A DNA stretch of 64,000 nucleotides from Geminicoccaceae bacterium (GCA_028279345.1 JANQNY010000082.1:62001-126000), one strand, 5' to 3'. Numbered from the stretch's first letter, positions 35,663 to 44,637 are shown. Program-made: numbers and translations. The notes: a model not told the origin generated them from the letters alone.

Positions 35663-35802
35663 CGGTGCCCCGCTTGCGATCGTTTCGGTCCTCAGCTAGA
35701 GCACGCGGCCTCTGACGCTGCGTCATCCACCTAGGTCCTATCGCCGTCTCCGTTGCGCGCTGACGCATGCGGCGTGGAGCGGTCTTCACCGGAGCGAGTT
35801 CC

Positions 35803-35997
35803 ATGCCACGAGAAGCGGACGCCTTGCGCACCGCTCGGACGCTGCTTCGCTTGCATGGCGAGCATGCCGAGCGTGAGGCACAGACGCTCTGGCAGATGCA
35901 CAGGAACGCGGGTGCTACGACGGCGGCGAGGGTCTGGCAGCGGGTCCTGACGACGCTCGCTTCGCTGCGCACAGGTGAGCGGCGCGTCCTGCACTGA
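35803..35997 (+). CDS. Small hypothetical protein
   Basis: A 64-residue frame starting MPREADALRTARTLLRLHGE, entirely helical in appearance, with regular Ala/Leu/Arg spacing (AEREAQTLWQMHRNAGATTA) and good codon use. GGAGCGAG precedes the ATG at 35803. Short alphaproteobacterial proteins of this look are common and uncharacterised. It lies between divergent hpt and convergent tusA. I do not recognise the family; it could be a chance frame. Confidence 0.5.
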   Translation: MPREADALRTARTLLRLHGEHAEREAQTLWQMHRNAGATTAARVWQRVLTTLASLRTGERRVLH

Positions 35998-36026
35998 CCC
36001 AAACTGGCGGGCCGAGCCGGTGAGCC

Positions 36027-36272
36027 TCAGGTGCCGTCTTTGGTGACGACGAAGCTGTAGAGGCCTGCCTCCTCCCGCTGCTCGACGAGGTCGTGGCCGC
36101 CGGCAAGGCAGAACTCGTTGACGTCGGCAACGGCCTGGGGGTCGGTCGCGAGCAGCCGGACGCTGTCGCCCACCTCCAGGACCATGAAGGCTTGGCGGAG
36201 CTTGATCAGCGGCATGGGGCAGACGAGCCCGCGCGCGTCGACGACGACCTTGACCGCTGGCGGCTCGTTCAT
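36027..36272 (-). CDS. TusA-family sulfur carrier protein
   Basis: An 81-residue protein of the TusA/SirA fold. The sulfur-carrying cysteine is Cys18 in the diagnostic ARGLVCPMPLIKLRQA motif, followed by the usual VGDSVRLLATDPQAVADV. TusA-type proteins pass persulfide sulfur for tRNA thiolation, molybdenum cofactor or sulfur oxidation. Here its ATG overlaps the stop of the DUF3445 gene by four bases, so the two are translationally coupled, an unusual partnership. Confidence 0.92.
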   Translation of the reverse strand: MNEPPAVKVVVDARGLVCPMPLIKLRQAFMVLEVGDSVRLLATDPQAVADVNEFCLAGGHDLVEQREEAGLYSFVVTKDGT

Positions 36273-37102
36273 GCTGCCCCCAGGGGCACATCCAGATCTG
36301 CGGCGGCGGCCGAGCGGAGGGCGTCGACATCCTTGTAGGCGCGCATGGCCGGCGGCATCAGGTCGATCTGCTCCAGCAGCGCGCGCGCCGTCGCGGGCGT
36401 CCGCGCGACCTGGGCCAGGGGTTCGACGAGGGTGTGGATCGTGAACAGCACTTGGCCCGTCCGCGGCAGGCGGCGAAGCGTCTGCCGCTCGACCCGGAGA
36501 TAGAGTGCCTCAACCGCTGCGGCCCGGGAGCGACGCGGCTGGTGCAAGGTTGGATCGTCGGCCAGCGACCAGTTGGCGCGCCAGACCGGGCGTTCGGGAT
36601 CGAGCGTGTCGAATACGCGCGCGAGCGGCCTGCCGATCGCCTGCTCGAGCCCTGGGACGGGGGCGTGGATCGCCGGTAGTGGCCGACCGATCTTGTCGGC
36701 GAGTCGCCAGCCGGCGGGGAACGCGACAAACGCAGCCACGAGCCGGTAGCCGTCGGGACCGGGCGCCAGCCAGCAGAGGTCCTCCTGCACCAGGAGCCCC
36801 GCGCTCACGAGCGGGTCGTCGGCGTCGGCGGGGGGGCTCAGGCCGGGGTGATGGGTCCTGAGGAACGTCCGGATGAGGTTGATCGTCTCTTGGATCGCGG
36901 CCTCGGTCTCCGGAGCGTCGGGCGCGCGCGCCTTGATCTCGGCGCCGGCGGCCAAGAGCCGGCGCTTCTCTTTGATCTCGTTGGCGTGGTGCTCGGTGAC
37001 CCAGAGCCAGTCGGCGGGCTCCAGCCGACGCAGGTTCATGCGCAGGCGCCAGGGCGTCTGGCCGACCAAGCTCGCCAAGAGCTCTGCCGCCCGTGCCGGC
37101 AC
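36269..37102 (-). CDS. DUF3445 protein, haem-dependent oxidative N-demethylase alpha-like
   Basis: A 277-residue protein of the DUF3445 family, related to the haem-containing alpha subunit of oxidative N-demethylases (dimethylamine monooxygenase type). It begins WRLRMNLRRLEPADWLWVTE, has VQEDLCWLAPGPDGYRLVAA and FPAGWRLADKIGRPLPAIHA, then VFDTLDPERPVWRANWSL, and the C-terminal LRVERQTLRRLPRTGQVLFTIH, all family hallmarks. No signal peptide is present. It overlaps TusA by ATGA and follows a thioesterase and a flavin reductase on the same strand, so a redox complex is possible. Its substrate is unknown. Confidence 0.82.
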   Translation of the reverse strand: MPARAAELLASLVGQTPWRLRMNLRRLEPADWLWVTEHHANEIKEKRRLLAAGAEIKARAPDAPETEAAIQETINLIRTFLRTHHPGLSPPADADDPLVSAGLLVQEDLCWLAPGPDGYRLVAAFVAFPAGWRLADKIGRPLPAIHAPVPGLEQAIGRPLARVFDTLDPERPVWRANWSLADDPTLHQPRRSRAAAVEALYLRVERQTLRRLPRTGQVLFTIHTLVEPLAQVARTPATARALLEQIDLMPPAMRAYKDVDALRSAAAADLDVPLGAA

Positions 37103-37105
37103 GGC

Positions 37106-37519
37106 TCAGGAGCCCGAGCGCAGCCGGAACGTGCCGCTGCCGAACGCCAGCATCTGACCTCCATCGACCCGCAAGGTCGCCTCCGTGAAGTAGACCCGGC
37201 GGCCGTGGGATTTGACGCGTCCCTCGGAGACCATGCACCCTTCCTTGGCTTGGCCCGTGAACTGGACGGTGAGCGAGAGCGTAAGCGAGTGCTTCTGCGG
37301 TGCGCCGGGTGGCACGTAGAGCCCGGCGAAGCCGCAGGCCATGTCGATCATCGCCGCGGCGATACCCCCATGCACGACACCGCTGCGATTGAGGTGCCAG
37401 GGCTCGATCGGCGCCTCGATGCGAACAAAGCCCTCCTCCCAGGTGACGACCTCGACGCCCATGGCTTGGGCGAAGGCGCTGGGGTTCTCGTCGACGCCGG
37501 CGGGACCGCGCTCAGCCAT
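37106..37519 (-). CDS. Hotdog-fold (PaaI-like) thioesterase
   Basis: A 137-residue PaaI/YbgC-type acyl-CoA thioesterase. The catalytic-helix signature is LNRSGVVHGGIAAAMIDMAC with the HGG motif near residue 50, then SLTLSLTVQFTGQAKEGCMV. It starts eight bases inside the flavin reductase gene and ends three bases before the DUF3445 start, so the minus-strand run 36027-38036 is probably one operon. Preferred substrates in the family include phenylacetyl-CoA-type aromatic thioesters and short acyl-CoAs. Confidence 0.87.
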   Translation of the reverse strand: MAERGPAGVDENPSAFAQAMGVEVVTWEEGFVRIEAPIEPWHLNRSGVVHGGIAAAMIDMACGFAGLYVPPGAPQKHSLTLSLTVQFTGQAKEGCMVSEGRVKSHGRRVYFTEATLRVDGGQMLAFGSGTFRLRSGS

Positions 37520-38036
37520 CGCCTAGCCGCCCGTAGCGACCGCGAACGAGCACCAGCGGCTCGCGCTCGAAGCGAGCATAGCGCTCGACTTGGCCCAGGA
37601 GAATGATGTGATCCCCGGCCGAATACTCAGCCACGCGTCGACATTCGAAACGGGCGGCCGTGCCAGCCAGCAGCGGTGTAGCACCCAGCCCCGGGGTTGA
37701 CGGGAGCTCGCCGAAGCTGTCGAGGCTGCGGCGGGCGAAGCGGTGGACGAGCGCCTCCTGGTCGGCGGCGAGCACGTTGACCGCGAAATGCGATGCGATC
37801 GCGAAGGCCTCGAAGCAGATCGTCGTGCGGGCCAGACACCAGGAGACCAGCGGGGGCTCGAGCGACACGCTTGCAAAGGAGTTGACGGTCAAGCCCACGC
37901 GCTTGCCGTCGTCGAGCGCGCAAGTGACGACGGTGACGCCCGTGGCGAAGCTCGACAACGCGTGCCGGTACACCCGGTCGGGTTTGGTCGACGCGTCATC
38001 GCGGCCGTCGACGCTCGGCGTCGCAGGCTGTCCCAT
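37512..38036 (-). CDS. Flavin reductase family protein
   Basis: A 174-residue FMN-binding flavin reductase, typically the NAD(P)H-dependent partner that feeds reduced flavin to a monooxygenase. It has the split-barrel pattern LSSFATGVTVVTCALDDGKR, GLTVNSFASVSLEPPLVSWC and HFAVNVLAADQEAL, and the C-terminal DHIILLGQVERYA. It is first in the minus-strand run with a thioesterase, DUF3445 protein and TusA. No dedicated monooxygenase lies next to it, which makes the DUF3445 protein a candidate partner. Confidence 0.9.
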   Translation of the reverse strand: MGQPATPSVDGRDDASTKPDRVYRHALSSFATGVTVVTCALDDGKRVGLTVNSFASVSLEPPLVSWCLARTTICFEAFAIASHFAVNVLAADQEALVHRFARRSLDSFGELPSTPGLGATPLLAGTAARFECRRVAEYSAGDHIILLGQVERYARFEREPLVLVRGRYGRLGDG

Positions 38037-38109
38037 GAACCTACCCTAGCTGCAAAGCGGTATGAGGAGGGAGGTAGCACAGGGCGCGCATCCGGCGACA
38101 CCCCGTGGC

Positions 38110-38730
38110 TCAGGTCAGCGGTGCGGCACAGTACTCGCGATAGCCCGGTCGTTCGGTGAGGCCGTCATACCAGCGCGCAAGCGCCGGAAGGTCGGGGCGC
38201 TCGATCGCGAGACGGAACCAGCGATCGGCCAGGAGCGCCAGCGGGATGTCGGCGATGGTGAAGGCGTCACCGGCGACGTAGGCGGTCCGCCCCAGCTGGG
38301 CTTCGAGGATCGCCAGCCGCTCGGCCACGGCCTGCCGCTGCCGCTCCACCAGGTCGAGGTCCTGCTCGGCTTCGGGTGTACGGACCAACTGCCAAAAGAC
38401 GTCGCGCATTGGCGGGTAGGCTTCGGTGTGGTGCCAGTCGAGCCACATGTCCACGGGTGCGCGTGCGACGGCATCTTCCGGCCAGATCCGCCCCGCACCG
38501 TAGCGCGCGCCCAGATAGCGGAGGCAGGCGTGGCTCTCCCAGATGATCAGGTCGCGATCCTCGAGCACGGGGATGCGGCGGTTGGGGTTCTTGGCGACGA
38601 AGCTCGCCGCATCGAGGCCGCCAAACGCCCCACCGGCGTCGATGCGTCGAAACGGCAGCTCCAGTTCCGCCGCAGCCCACAGCACCTTCTGCACGTTGAT
38701 GGAGTTGATCCGACCCCAGATCCGCAGCAT
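38110..38730 (-). CDS. Glutathione S-transferase
   Basis: A 206-residue cytosolic glutathione S-transferase. The N-terminal thioredoxin-like domain begins MLRIWGRINSINVQKVLWAA (theta-like, with Asn/Ser near the active site) and has NPNRRIPVLEDRDLIIWESH with the conserved cis-Pro and Glu-Ser. The C-terminal helical domain ends in FTIADIPLALLADRWFRLAI with the N-capping box. Unlike the GST-like protein at 7698 it has no tail. Stand-alone, separated by 73 bases from the flavin reductase operon. Confidence 0.91.
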   Translation of the reverse strand: MLRIWGRINSINVQKVLWAAAELELPFRRIDAGGAFGGLDAASFVAKNPNRRIPVLEDRDLIIWESHACLRYLGARYGAGRIWPEDAVARAPVDMWLDWHHTEAYPPMRDVFWQLVRTPEAEQDLDLVERQRQAVAERLAILEAQLGRTAYVAGDAFTIADIPLALLADRWFRLAIERPDLPALARWYDGLTERPGYREYCAAPLT

Positions 38731-38823
38731 GGCGCCTCCTCAAGGCTGCATCGCCCGAACGACGCCGAGCGGTGGAGCCGATATCATCGCAGGTGGGCCG
38801 TGGGGTGCAACGGGAAGACTTGG

Positions 38824-39351
38824 ATGTCGCAGATGCCGGTGATCCGGCCGGGCCGGCTGGAGGACGCCGCGTCGATCCTCGACGTGCAGGCGAGGAGCTG
38901 GCAGGCGACCTACGCCGGTCTCCTGCCCGAGCGCATCTTCCCGCGCGCTGGTGATCCAGGGGGCATCCGCTTCTGGGAGGGGCTGCTGCTGCGCGGCGAT
39001 ACGGCGACACGCGTCGTCGCAGCCGAGGGTGCACTCGTCGGCTTTGTCTCGGGTGGGCCAAGGCGCGACCCCAGGCTGCCCGCCGACGGCGAGGTCTATG
39101 CCCTCTACTTGCTGCCGGACGCCAAGCGCCGAGGGCTCGGCAGCCGCCTGCTGCGCGGGCTCGCAGGCGTTCTCGAAGGGCGCGGCTGCGTGCGTCTGGG
39201 GCTCTGGGTACTGGCCGGCAATGTCGGCGCGCAAGCCTTCTACGCGTATCGCGGAGGTGAGGCGAAGCTGCGGCAAGTCAGCCGCGAACGTGGCGTCGAG
39301 TTCGACGAGATCGCCTATGTCTGGGATCCGATCGATCGGGCCTCGAGCTGA
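38824..39351 (+). CDS. GNAT family N-acetyltransferase
   Basis: A 175-residue GNAT protein: IRPGRLEDAASILDVQARSW with TYAGLLPERIF, the acetyl-CoA site ALYLLPDAKRRGLGSRLLRG near residue 98, and LWVLAGNVGAQAFYAYRGGE. The N-terminal pattern resembles many putative acetyltransferases of unknown substrate. GGAAG precedes the ATG at 38824; the long open frame from 38062 is a shadow of the GST gene. Its last 37 bases overlap the convergent TRAP permease gene. Confidence 0.87.
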   Translation: MSQMPVIRPGRLEDAASILDVQARSWQATYAGLLPERIFPRAGDPGGIRFWEGLLLRGDTATRVVAAEGALVGFVSGGPRRDPRLPADGEVYALYLLPDAKRRGLGSRLLRGLAGVLEGRGCVRLGLWVLAGNVGAQAFYAYRGGEAKLRQVSRERGVEFDEIAYVWDPIDRASS

Positions 39352-41423
39352 GCCGCCATCAGCCGGCGGTGCGCCCACCATTGCTGCAAGATGATCGGCA
39401 GGAGAAGGGCGAGGCCGTAGAGATCGCTCGTTGCCCCTGGTGCGACGAGGAGGATGGCGGCGAAGGCGGCAGCGAGCCGCAGCGGCGCCGGTAGCGTCGT
39501 CAGCGCATAGCCGGCGAGTGCTACGCCCAGGGTGAAGATCCCGAGCGCGCAGGTTGCCGTGGTCTCGATGAAAGCGAGCCACGTGAAGTGCTCCGGCAGT
39601 ACGATGAGGATCGCCGGCGAGTAGACGAAGACCATCGGCACAAGCACCTTGGCATTGCCCAGGCCGAAGGCGGAGATGCCGGTGCGGAACGGGTTGGCGC
39701 CGGCAATGCCGCCCGCCGCATAGGCCGATGTGCAGACCGGCGGCGTGATCTCTGAGAGCACGCCGTAGTAGAGGACGAACAGGTGCGAGGCGAGGGCCGG
39801 CACGCCGAGCTGGGCCAACGCCGGCTGGGCGACGGTCGCGAGCATGATGTAGAGCGCCGTCGTCGGCAGGCCCGCGCCCATGAACACGCAGGCCATGGCG
39901 ACGAACACGAGCGAGAAGAAGAGCTGCATCTCGCTGACGGCAAAGAGCTCGAACGGCAGGAACGCCAAGAGCCCATGGAAGAAATCGGCGGCGTCGAGCG
40001 CGCCGGCGGTGACCATGAAGCCGAGGCGGAAGGCGACGCCCGTCGTGTTGATGACGCCCACGACGATCCCCACGGCCGCCGCCGCGGCGCCCACGGCGAG
40101 CGCATGCTTGGCCCCGATCTCGAAGGCGGTCACCAGGTCCCGGAGCGACATGCGGTGGTAGGGATTGACCAGGCCGACGGCGATGCAGGCGGTGATCCCC
40201 CAGAAGGCCGCCATGTAGGGCGTGTAGCCCGAGAACAGCACGTAGATGAGCACGACCAGCGGGATCATCGTCGGCCAGCCGCGGCGGAAGACCTCCCATA
40301 GCTTGGGCAGGTCCTCGGCTGCATAGCCCTTGAGGCCCAGGCGCCGGGCCTCGAAGTGGACGATCGTGAGGACACCCAGATAGTGCATGAGCGCGGGCAC
40401 GGCCGCGGCGATGACGATGGTGGTGTAGGGAAGCTCCAGGAACTCCGCCATGATGAAGGCGGCAGCACCCATGATCGGTGGGGTGATCTGCCCGCCGGCG
40501 GACGCGGCAGCCTCCACGCCACCGGCAAAGTGGCCCGGATAGCCCATCCGCTTCATGTTTGGGATGGTGAGCGAGCCGGTGGAGACGGTGTTGGCGACGG
40601 AGCTGCCCGAGATCGTGCCGAAGAAAGCGGAGCTGATCACCGACACCTTCGCCGGCCCGCCCGTGTACTTGCCCGCAGCGACGAGTGCCAAATCGATGAA
40701 GAATTGGCCGAGGCCCATCCGCTGGGCGACCGTGCCGAACAGCACGAAGTGAAAGACGATCGTGGAGACGACCCACAGCGTGACGCCGAAGATGCCCTCG
40801 GCCGGGAAGTAGATGTTGTTGACGAATTGGGTCCAGGTGACGCCCGGATGCGCCAGGATCTGCAGGGGCACGTAGGGACCGAAGAGCGCGTAGGCGATGA
40901 AGACGCCGATGATGATCGGCAGCACCGGGCCCATCGCCCGGCGGGCCGCCTCGAGTGTCAACAGGATCAGGACTGTGCCGAAAACGATGTCGAGCGGCGC
41001 CGGATTGCCCTGACGCAGCGCCTGCTCCGGGAGCTGCCAGTTGAAACCGATGAGCTGCAGGTCGAAGCCGCGCCAAGTCGCGCCGATGTAGAGCGCGCAG
41101 GCGATCCCGGTGATCGCGAAGAGCCAGTCCCACGCCGGCACGCCGCCGATCGTGAGCATCCCTGGCACCTGGCGCTTGAGCGGGCCACTGCGCCAGGCCG
41201 GATAGAGGAGAAAGACCATCGAGAGGACGCCGGAAAGGTGGATCCCCATGTGCCAGTAGTCGGCCGGGATGCCCGTTCCGGCGGTCCAGTAGTGATAGAT
41301 CGCGAAGGTGACGAGAACGACGAAGACCACGCCGCCCGTCCAGCCGCGGACGCGACGCGTCTGCAGCTCGGTGTCGTATTTGGCCTCTAGCTGCTCCGCG
41401 CCGGCGGCATCGTAGCGCTGCAC
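39315..41423 (-). CDS. TRAP transporter permease, fused small and large subunits (TAXI type)
   Basis: A 702-residue inner-membrane protein with about 15 or more hydrophobic segments: an N-terminal small-subunit-like region (WTGGVVFVVLVTFAIYHYWT onward) fused to a DctM-like large subunit. The DctM signatures include ISSAFFGTISGSSVANTVST, GYPGHFAGGVEAAASAGGQI, PPIMGAAAFIMAEFLELPY and GAGLPTTALYIMLATV. This fused form is typical of TAXI-TRAP systems, and the binding protein is encoded immediately upstream. Energised by a sodium or proton gradient; substrates of TAXI systems include glutamate-like and other organic acids, not identified here. Confidence 0.93.
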   Translation of the reverse strand: MQRYDAAGAEQLEAKYDTELQTRRVRGWTGGVVFVVLVTFAIYHYWTAGTGIPADYWHMGIHLSGVLSMVFLLYPAWRSGPLKRQVPGMLTIGGVPAWDWLFAITGIACALYIGATWRGFDLQLIGFNWQLPEQALRQGNPAPLDIVFGTVLILLTLEAARRAMGPVLPIIIGVFIAYALFGPYVPLQILAHPGVTWTQFVNNIYFPAEGIFGVTLWVVSTIVFHFVLFGTVAQRMGLGQFFIDLALVAAGKYTGGPAKVSVISSAFFGTISGSSVANTVSTGSLTIPNMKRMGYPGHFAGGVEAAASAGGQITPPIMGAAAFIMAEFLELPYTTIVIAAAVPALMHYLGVLTIVHFEARRLGLKGYAAEDLPKLWEVFRRGWPTMIPLVVLIYVLFSGYTPYMAAFWGITACIAVGLVNPYHRMSLRDLVTAFEIGAKHALAVGAAAAAVGIVVGVINTTGVAFRLGFMVTAGALDAADFFHGLLAFLPFELFAVSEMQLFFSLVFVAMACVFMGAGLPTTALYIMLATVAQPALAQLGVPALASHLFVLYYGVLSEITPPVCTSAYAAGGIAGANPFRTGISAFGLGNAKVLVPMVFVYSPAILIVLPEHFTWLAFIETTATCALGIFTLGVALAGYALTTLPAPLRLAAAFAAILLVAPGATSDLYGLALLLPIILQQWWAHRRLMAAQLEARSIGSQT

Positions 41424-41442
41424 CGGCGGCGGCTCGGCCTGC

Positions 41443-42459
41443 CTACTCCATCAAGCCCGCTTCCTTGTAGAAGCGTTCGGCACCTGGGTGCAGCGGCGTC
41501 TGCACGGCCTTGAGGGCGTTGTCCGGTGTAATGTCGGCGCCCTTGGCGTGGCCGGTGTCGAAGAGCTTGCGGCTATTGTCGTTCCACATCGCCTGGGTGA
41601 TGTCGTAGATCAGCTCCTCGGGCTGATCGGCGCTCGTCACCCACTGCGCGCCAACGGCGACCGTCTGGACATCATAGTCGATGCCTTCATAGGTGCCTGC
41701 AGGGATCTCCGCCTCGTAATAGAACGGCACGATCTCCAGGAACTGTGCGATCTCCTCGTCGCTGAAGCTGTAGAGCTCCATGCCGCGGGTGGACGCGAGC
41801 TGCACCATCGCCGCGGTCGGCGTGCCGGCGACGTAGAAATAGGCGTCGAGCTGACCGTCGGCGAGGCGTTCGGCGCTCTGCGTGTTGTTGAGCTCTGCCT
41901 CATCGATGTTGTCGCGGTTGATCCCGAACATGTTCAAGAGCTCGAGCACGACGACCTGTGTGCCAGAGCCGGCTTGGGCGATGCCCACACGCTTGCCCTC
42001 GAGGTCGGCGATGGAGGAGAGCTCGGTGCCCTCGGGCAACACAAGCTGCATGTGTTCTGGGAACAGGTTGGAGATCACGCGCAGCTTGTCGTAGGCGCCC
42101 TTCTCCGAGAACACGTTCTCGCCGTTGAAGGACCAATAGACGATGTCGGCCGAAGCGAGGCCGCTTTCGATCTGGCCCGACTGCACCGCGGTGACGTTGG
42201 CGACCGACGCGTTGGACGACTGGGCGACGGCCACCAGGCCCGGCACGCCGCAGGAACCGCCTTCCTCGCACGGCCGGGAGCCGGGCGGGTTCGAGATGGC
42301 ATTGGCGATGAGGCCCGCTATCGGGAAGTAGGTGCCGCCGGCACTGCCGCTGCCGATCCGGAAAAACGCCATGTCTTGCGCGAGCACTGAGCCGAGTGCG
42401 CCCGCGCCGGCAATAGCGCCGGCGCTGAGCGTAACGAGCGTGCGTCGGTTCATTTGCAT
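41443..42459 (-). CDS. TAXI family TRAP transporter solute-binding protein
   Basis: A 338-residue periplasmic binding protein that delivers solute to the fused TRAP permease. The signal peptide is MNRRTLVTLSAGAIAGAGAL with cleavage after VLAQ. The TAXI signature follows (FRIGSGSAGGTYFPIAGLIA), then AQSSNASVANVTAVQSGQIE, LEGKRVGIAQAGSGTQVVV and PLHPGAERFYKEAGL. Two cysteines near residue 63 (RPCEEGGSCGVPG) are a small insertion that could form a disulfide. It lies 19 bases before the permease gene. Confidence 0.93.
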   Translation of the reverse strand: MQMNRRTLVTLSAGAIAGAGALGSVLAQDMAFFRIGSGSAGGTYFPIAGLIANAISNPPGSRPCEEGGSCGVPGLVAVAQSSNASVANVTAVQSGQIESGLASADIVYWSFNGENVFSEKGAYDKLRVISNLFPEHMQLVLPEGTELSSIADLEGKRVGIAQAGSGTQVVVLELLNMFGINRDNIDEAELNNTQSAERLADGQLDAYFYVAGTPTAAMVQLASTRGMELYSFSDEEIAQFLEIVPFYYEAEIPAGTYEGIDYDVQTVAVGAQWVTSADQPEELIYDITQAMWNDNSRKLFDTGHAKGADITPDNALKAVQTPLHPGAERFYKEAGLME

Positions 42460-42539
42460 CCTCCCGAGAATCGATCTTATGCCGATCCCTCGACCATAGG
42501 CTCAGGTGGAGACGCATCAAGCTTCCCCGTCGCACCAGT

Positions 42540-43277
42540 TTAGAGGAATGACCGCGCGACGAGGTAGGCGCCGAGTGCGAGGAGTGCCCAGAGAAACCAA
42601 CGCCGGAAGGTGGCCGGATCGAGCGCGCGCCGGAGCCGCTGGCCTGCCCACATACCGGCGAAGGCAGCGACCACGGCCACGCCGACGTCAGGTGCCAGCT
42701 CCGCCGAAAAGGCGCCGACGACGAGCAGGTTGATCGTGAGCGCCACCGTCGAGACCGTGAAGGAGAGGCCCATCGCCTGCACAAGCTCGTCCTTCTCGAG
42801 CCCGATTGCTTGGAAGTAGGGCACCACCGGGATCGACCAGGTGCCCGTTGCCGCCGTGATGAGGCCAGTGACGCCACCGGCCACCGGCCCGAGCAGCCGC
42901 TCGCGGTGCGGTGCCACCACTAGGTGCAGGGCGTAGAGGCTGCTCAGCGCATAGAGCACTAACACGACGCCCAGAATCCGCGTGCCCACGCGCGCGTTCT
43001 CCTCGTCGAGCCAGCCGACGCCCGCGAGCGTGCCCGCCACGATTGCCAGCATCACCGGCCACAACCGTCGTACGAGGCGAATGAGGTGCCCACCTGAGAG
43101 CATCTGCCAGAGATTGGTGAGGAACGACGGCAAGATCAGAAGTGCCGCCGCCTGCACCGGTGGCATGACGAGTGCTAGGAGCCCCATGGTGATTGGCGGC
43201 AGCCCGAGCCCCACCGTGCCCTTCACCGTGCCCGCGAGCACGTAGGCGAGGGCGACGAAGAGTGTGATCGCGTCCAT
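42540..43277 (-). CDS. TSUP family (TauE/SafE) membrane transporter
   Basis: A 245-residue inner-membrane protein with eight hydrophobic segments in two repeats. It has GTVKGTVGLGLPPITMGLLA near the start and GPVAGGVTGLITAATGTWSI in the second half, the hallmark glycine-rich repeats of TSUP exporters, which move sulfite, sulfoacetate or related organosulfur anions. Encoded just downstream of an AEC transporter on the same strand. Sulfur chemistry is only hinted at by the family and the TusA gene 6 kb away. Confidence 0.88.
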   Translation of the reverse strand: MDAITLFVALAYVLAGTVKGTVGLGLPPITMGLLALVMPPVQAAALLILPSFLTNLWQMLSGGHLIRLVRRLWPVMLAIVAGTLAGVGWLDEENARVGTRILGVVLVLYALSSLYALHLVVAPHRERLLGPVAGGVTGLITAATGTWSIPVVPYFQAIGLEKDELVQAMGLSFTVSTVALTINLLVVGAFSAELAPDVGVAVVAAFAGMWAGQRLRRALDPATFRRWFLWALLALGAYLVARSFL

Positions 43278-43287
43278 GCCGTCTGCC

Positions 43288-44229
43288 CTAGCCGTAGACC
43301 GCTCGCGCGGCAGCGAACACGAGCGGCAGCGTCAAGGCCGCGGCGACCGTCTGCGTAGTGATGATCGCCGCCATGAAATCGGCGTCCCCACCGAGCTGCT
43401 TGGCGAGGATGTAGGCGCCGGGTGCGCATGGCCCCGCGTGGTAGAGGATGACGGCGAGCGCCACCGCGTCGGGTACGGCGCTAAGCCAGCAGATGACGAA
43501 CGCCAGGAGCGGCATCGCCAAGAGCTTCAGAACGCCCGTGACGGCGAGGCCCCAGGGTGCCATGCGCACGGCCGGCAGCGTCAGCCCGGCGCCGACGCAG
43601 AAGAGGGCCAGGCCGAGGGCGCTGTCGGACAAGAGCTTCGCTGCGGGGTCGAGTGGCCCAGGCAGGCCGATGCCGGTCACGTTGAGGAGCAGGCCCACGA
43701 CGCAGGCGAGAATGAGCGGGTTGGACGAGAGCGCTCGCACCGTACCCCAGACCTCGGTGGTCTGCGCCGTGCCGTAGCGCATGCAGCAGACGACACCGAT
43801 GATGTTGACCGTCGGCACGTAGAGCATGGCCGCGATCGCCGTCAGCGCCGCGGCCTCCGGCCCGAGCAGAGCCTGGCCTGCCGCGAGGACGATGAAGATG
43901 TTGTTCCGGGTGAGGCCCATCACCGTCGAGGGGAAGCCGGGCCCGTGGAGCCAGGGCGACGTCTTAGGCGCCGCTACGCGCATGACGAAGGCGACTGCCG
44001 TGATGGCGAGGATGGGGACGAGCACCGTCGCCACCATCGACAGCACCGAGGCGAAGTCGATTTCGGTGCGGTTGAGTGCCCGGATGATGAGCGGCGGCAC
44101 GAGGACGAAGTAGACCACCGTTTCGAGCGCGCCGCGCCGCGCATCGTCGAGAAAGCCGATGAGGCGCAGGCCCGTGCCGAACGCCGTGAGCAGGATTAGC
44201 GGCGCGATCGCCTCAAGGACGGTGGCCAC
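43288..44229 (-). CDS. AEC family transporter
   Basis: A 313-residue auxin-efflux-carrier-type membrane protein with ten hydrophobic segments, beginning MATVLEAIAPLILLTAFGTG. Family patterns include VPPLIIRALNRTEIDF, GLTRNNIFIVLAAGQALLGP with a conserved Asn, and GLALFCVGAGLTLPAVR. Bacterial AEC proteins carry malate, malonate or other dicarboxylates. It starts nine bases after the YbjQ gene and precedes the TSUP gene by ten bases, so the three probably share a transcript. Confidence 0.88.
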   Translation of the reverse strand: MATVLEAIAPLILLTAFGTGLRLIGFLDDARRGALETVVYFVLVPPLIIRALNRTEIDFASVLSMVATVLVPILAITAVAFVMRVAAPKTSPWLHGPGFPSTVMGLTRNNIFIVLAAGQALLGPEAAALTAIAAMLYVPTVNIIGVVCCMRYGTAQTTEVWGTVRALSSNPLILACVVGLLLNVTGIGLPGPLDPAAKLLSDSALGLALFCVGAGLTLPAVRMAPWGLAVTGVLKLLAMPLLAFVICWLSAVPDAVALAVILYHAGPCAPGAYILAKQLGGDADFMAAIITTQTVAAALTLPLVFAAARAVYG

Positions 44230-44237
44230 GTGGCCCG

Positions 44238-44561
44238 CTAGGCGCCGAGGCGCACGGCCGTGCCCGACGATGCCACCATGATCATGCCACCGCTGCCGCC
44301 GAAGGCTTCGATGTCGAGGCTAACGCCGACCACCGCGTCGGCGCCGAGCGCCTGGGCGCGCTCGGTCATCTCCTTGAGCGCCGTCTCGCGCGCCTCCTGC
44401 AGGCTCTTCTCGTAGGCGCCGGCGCGGCCGCCGACGATGTCGCGCACCGAGGCGAACAGGTCCTTCACGATGTTCGCGCCGATGATCGATTCGCCGCTCA
44501 CGACACCGAGGTATTCACGGATCTTTCGGCCTTCGATTCCGGCGGTGGTGGTCACGATCAT
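44238..44561 (-). CDS. YbjQ/DUF74 family protein
   Basis: A 107-residue member of the YbjQ (putative heavy-metal-binding) family: [40 protein letters not shown], and [20 protein letters not shown]. The fold forms pentameric rings in solved structures; metal binding is a historic label, not established. It is first in a run with AEC and TSUP transporters and divergent from the ThDP enzyme, across 76 bases. Confidence 0.9.
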   Translation of the reverse strand: MIVTTTAGIEGRKIREYLGVVSGESIIGANIVKDLFASVRDIVGGRAGAYEKSLQEARETALKEMTERAQALGADAVVGVSLDIEAFGGSGGMIMVASSGTAVRLGA

Positions 44562-44637
44562 GGGCGCGGCCTCTTTCCATTGCGGCTCCGGCGGTCTCTA
44601 AAGCCGATGTGCATCACCGTCGCAACGAGCCTTAACA

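Noticed and set aside
38062-38823. Long N-terminal extension of the GNAT gene
   Set aside because: Shadow of the minus-strand glutathione S-transferase; the acetyltransferase fold starts at 38824.
40356-41390. 344-codon frame opposite the TRAP permease
   Set aside because: Extremely Asp/Glu/Arg/His-rich, as expected for the complement of hydrophobic GC-rich codons.
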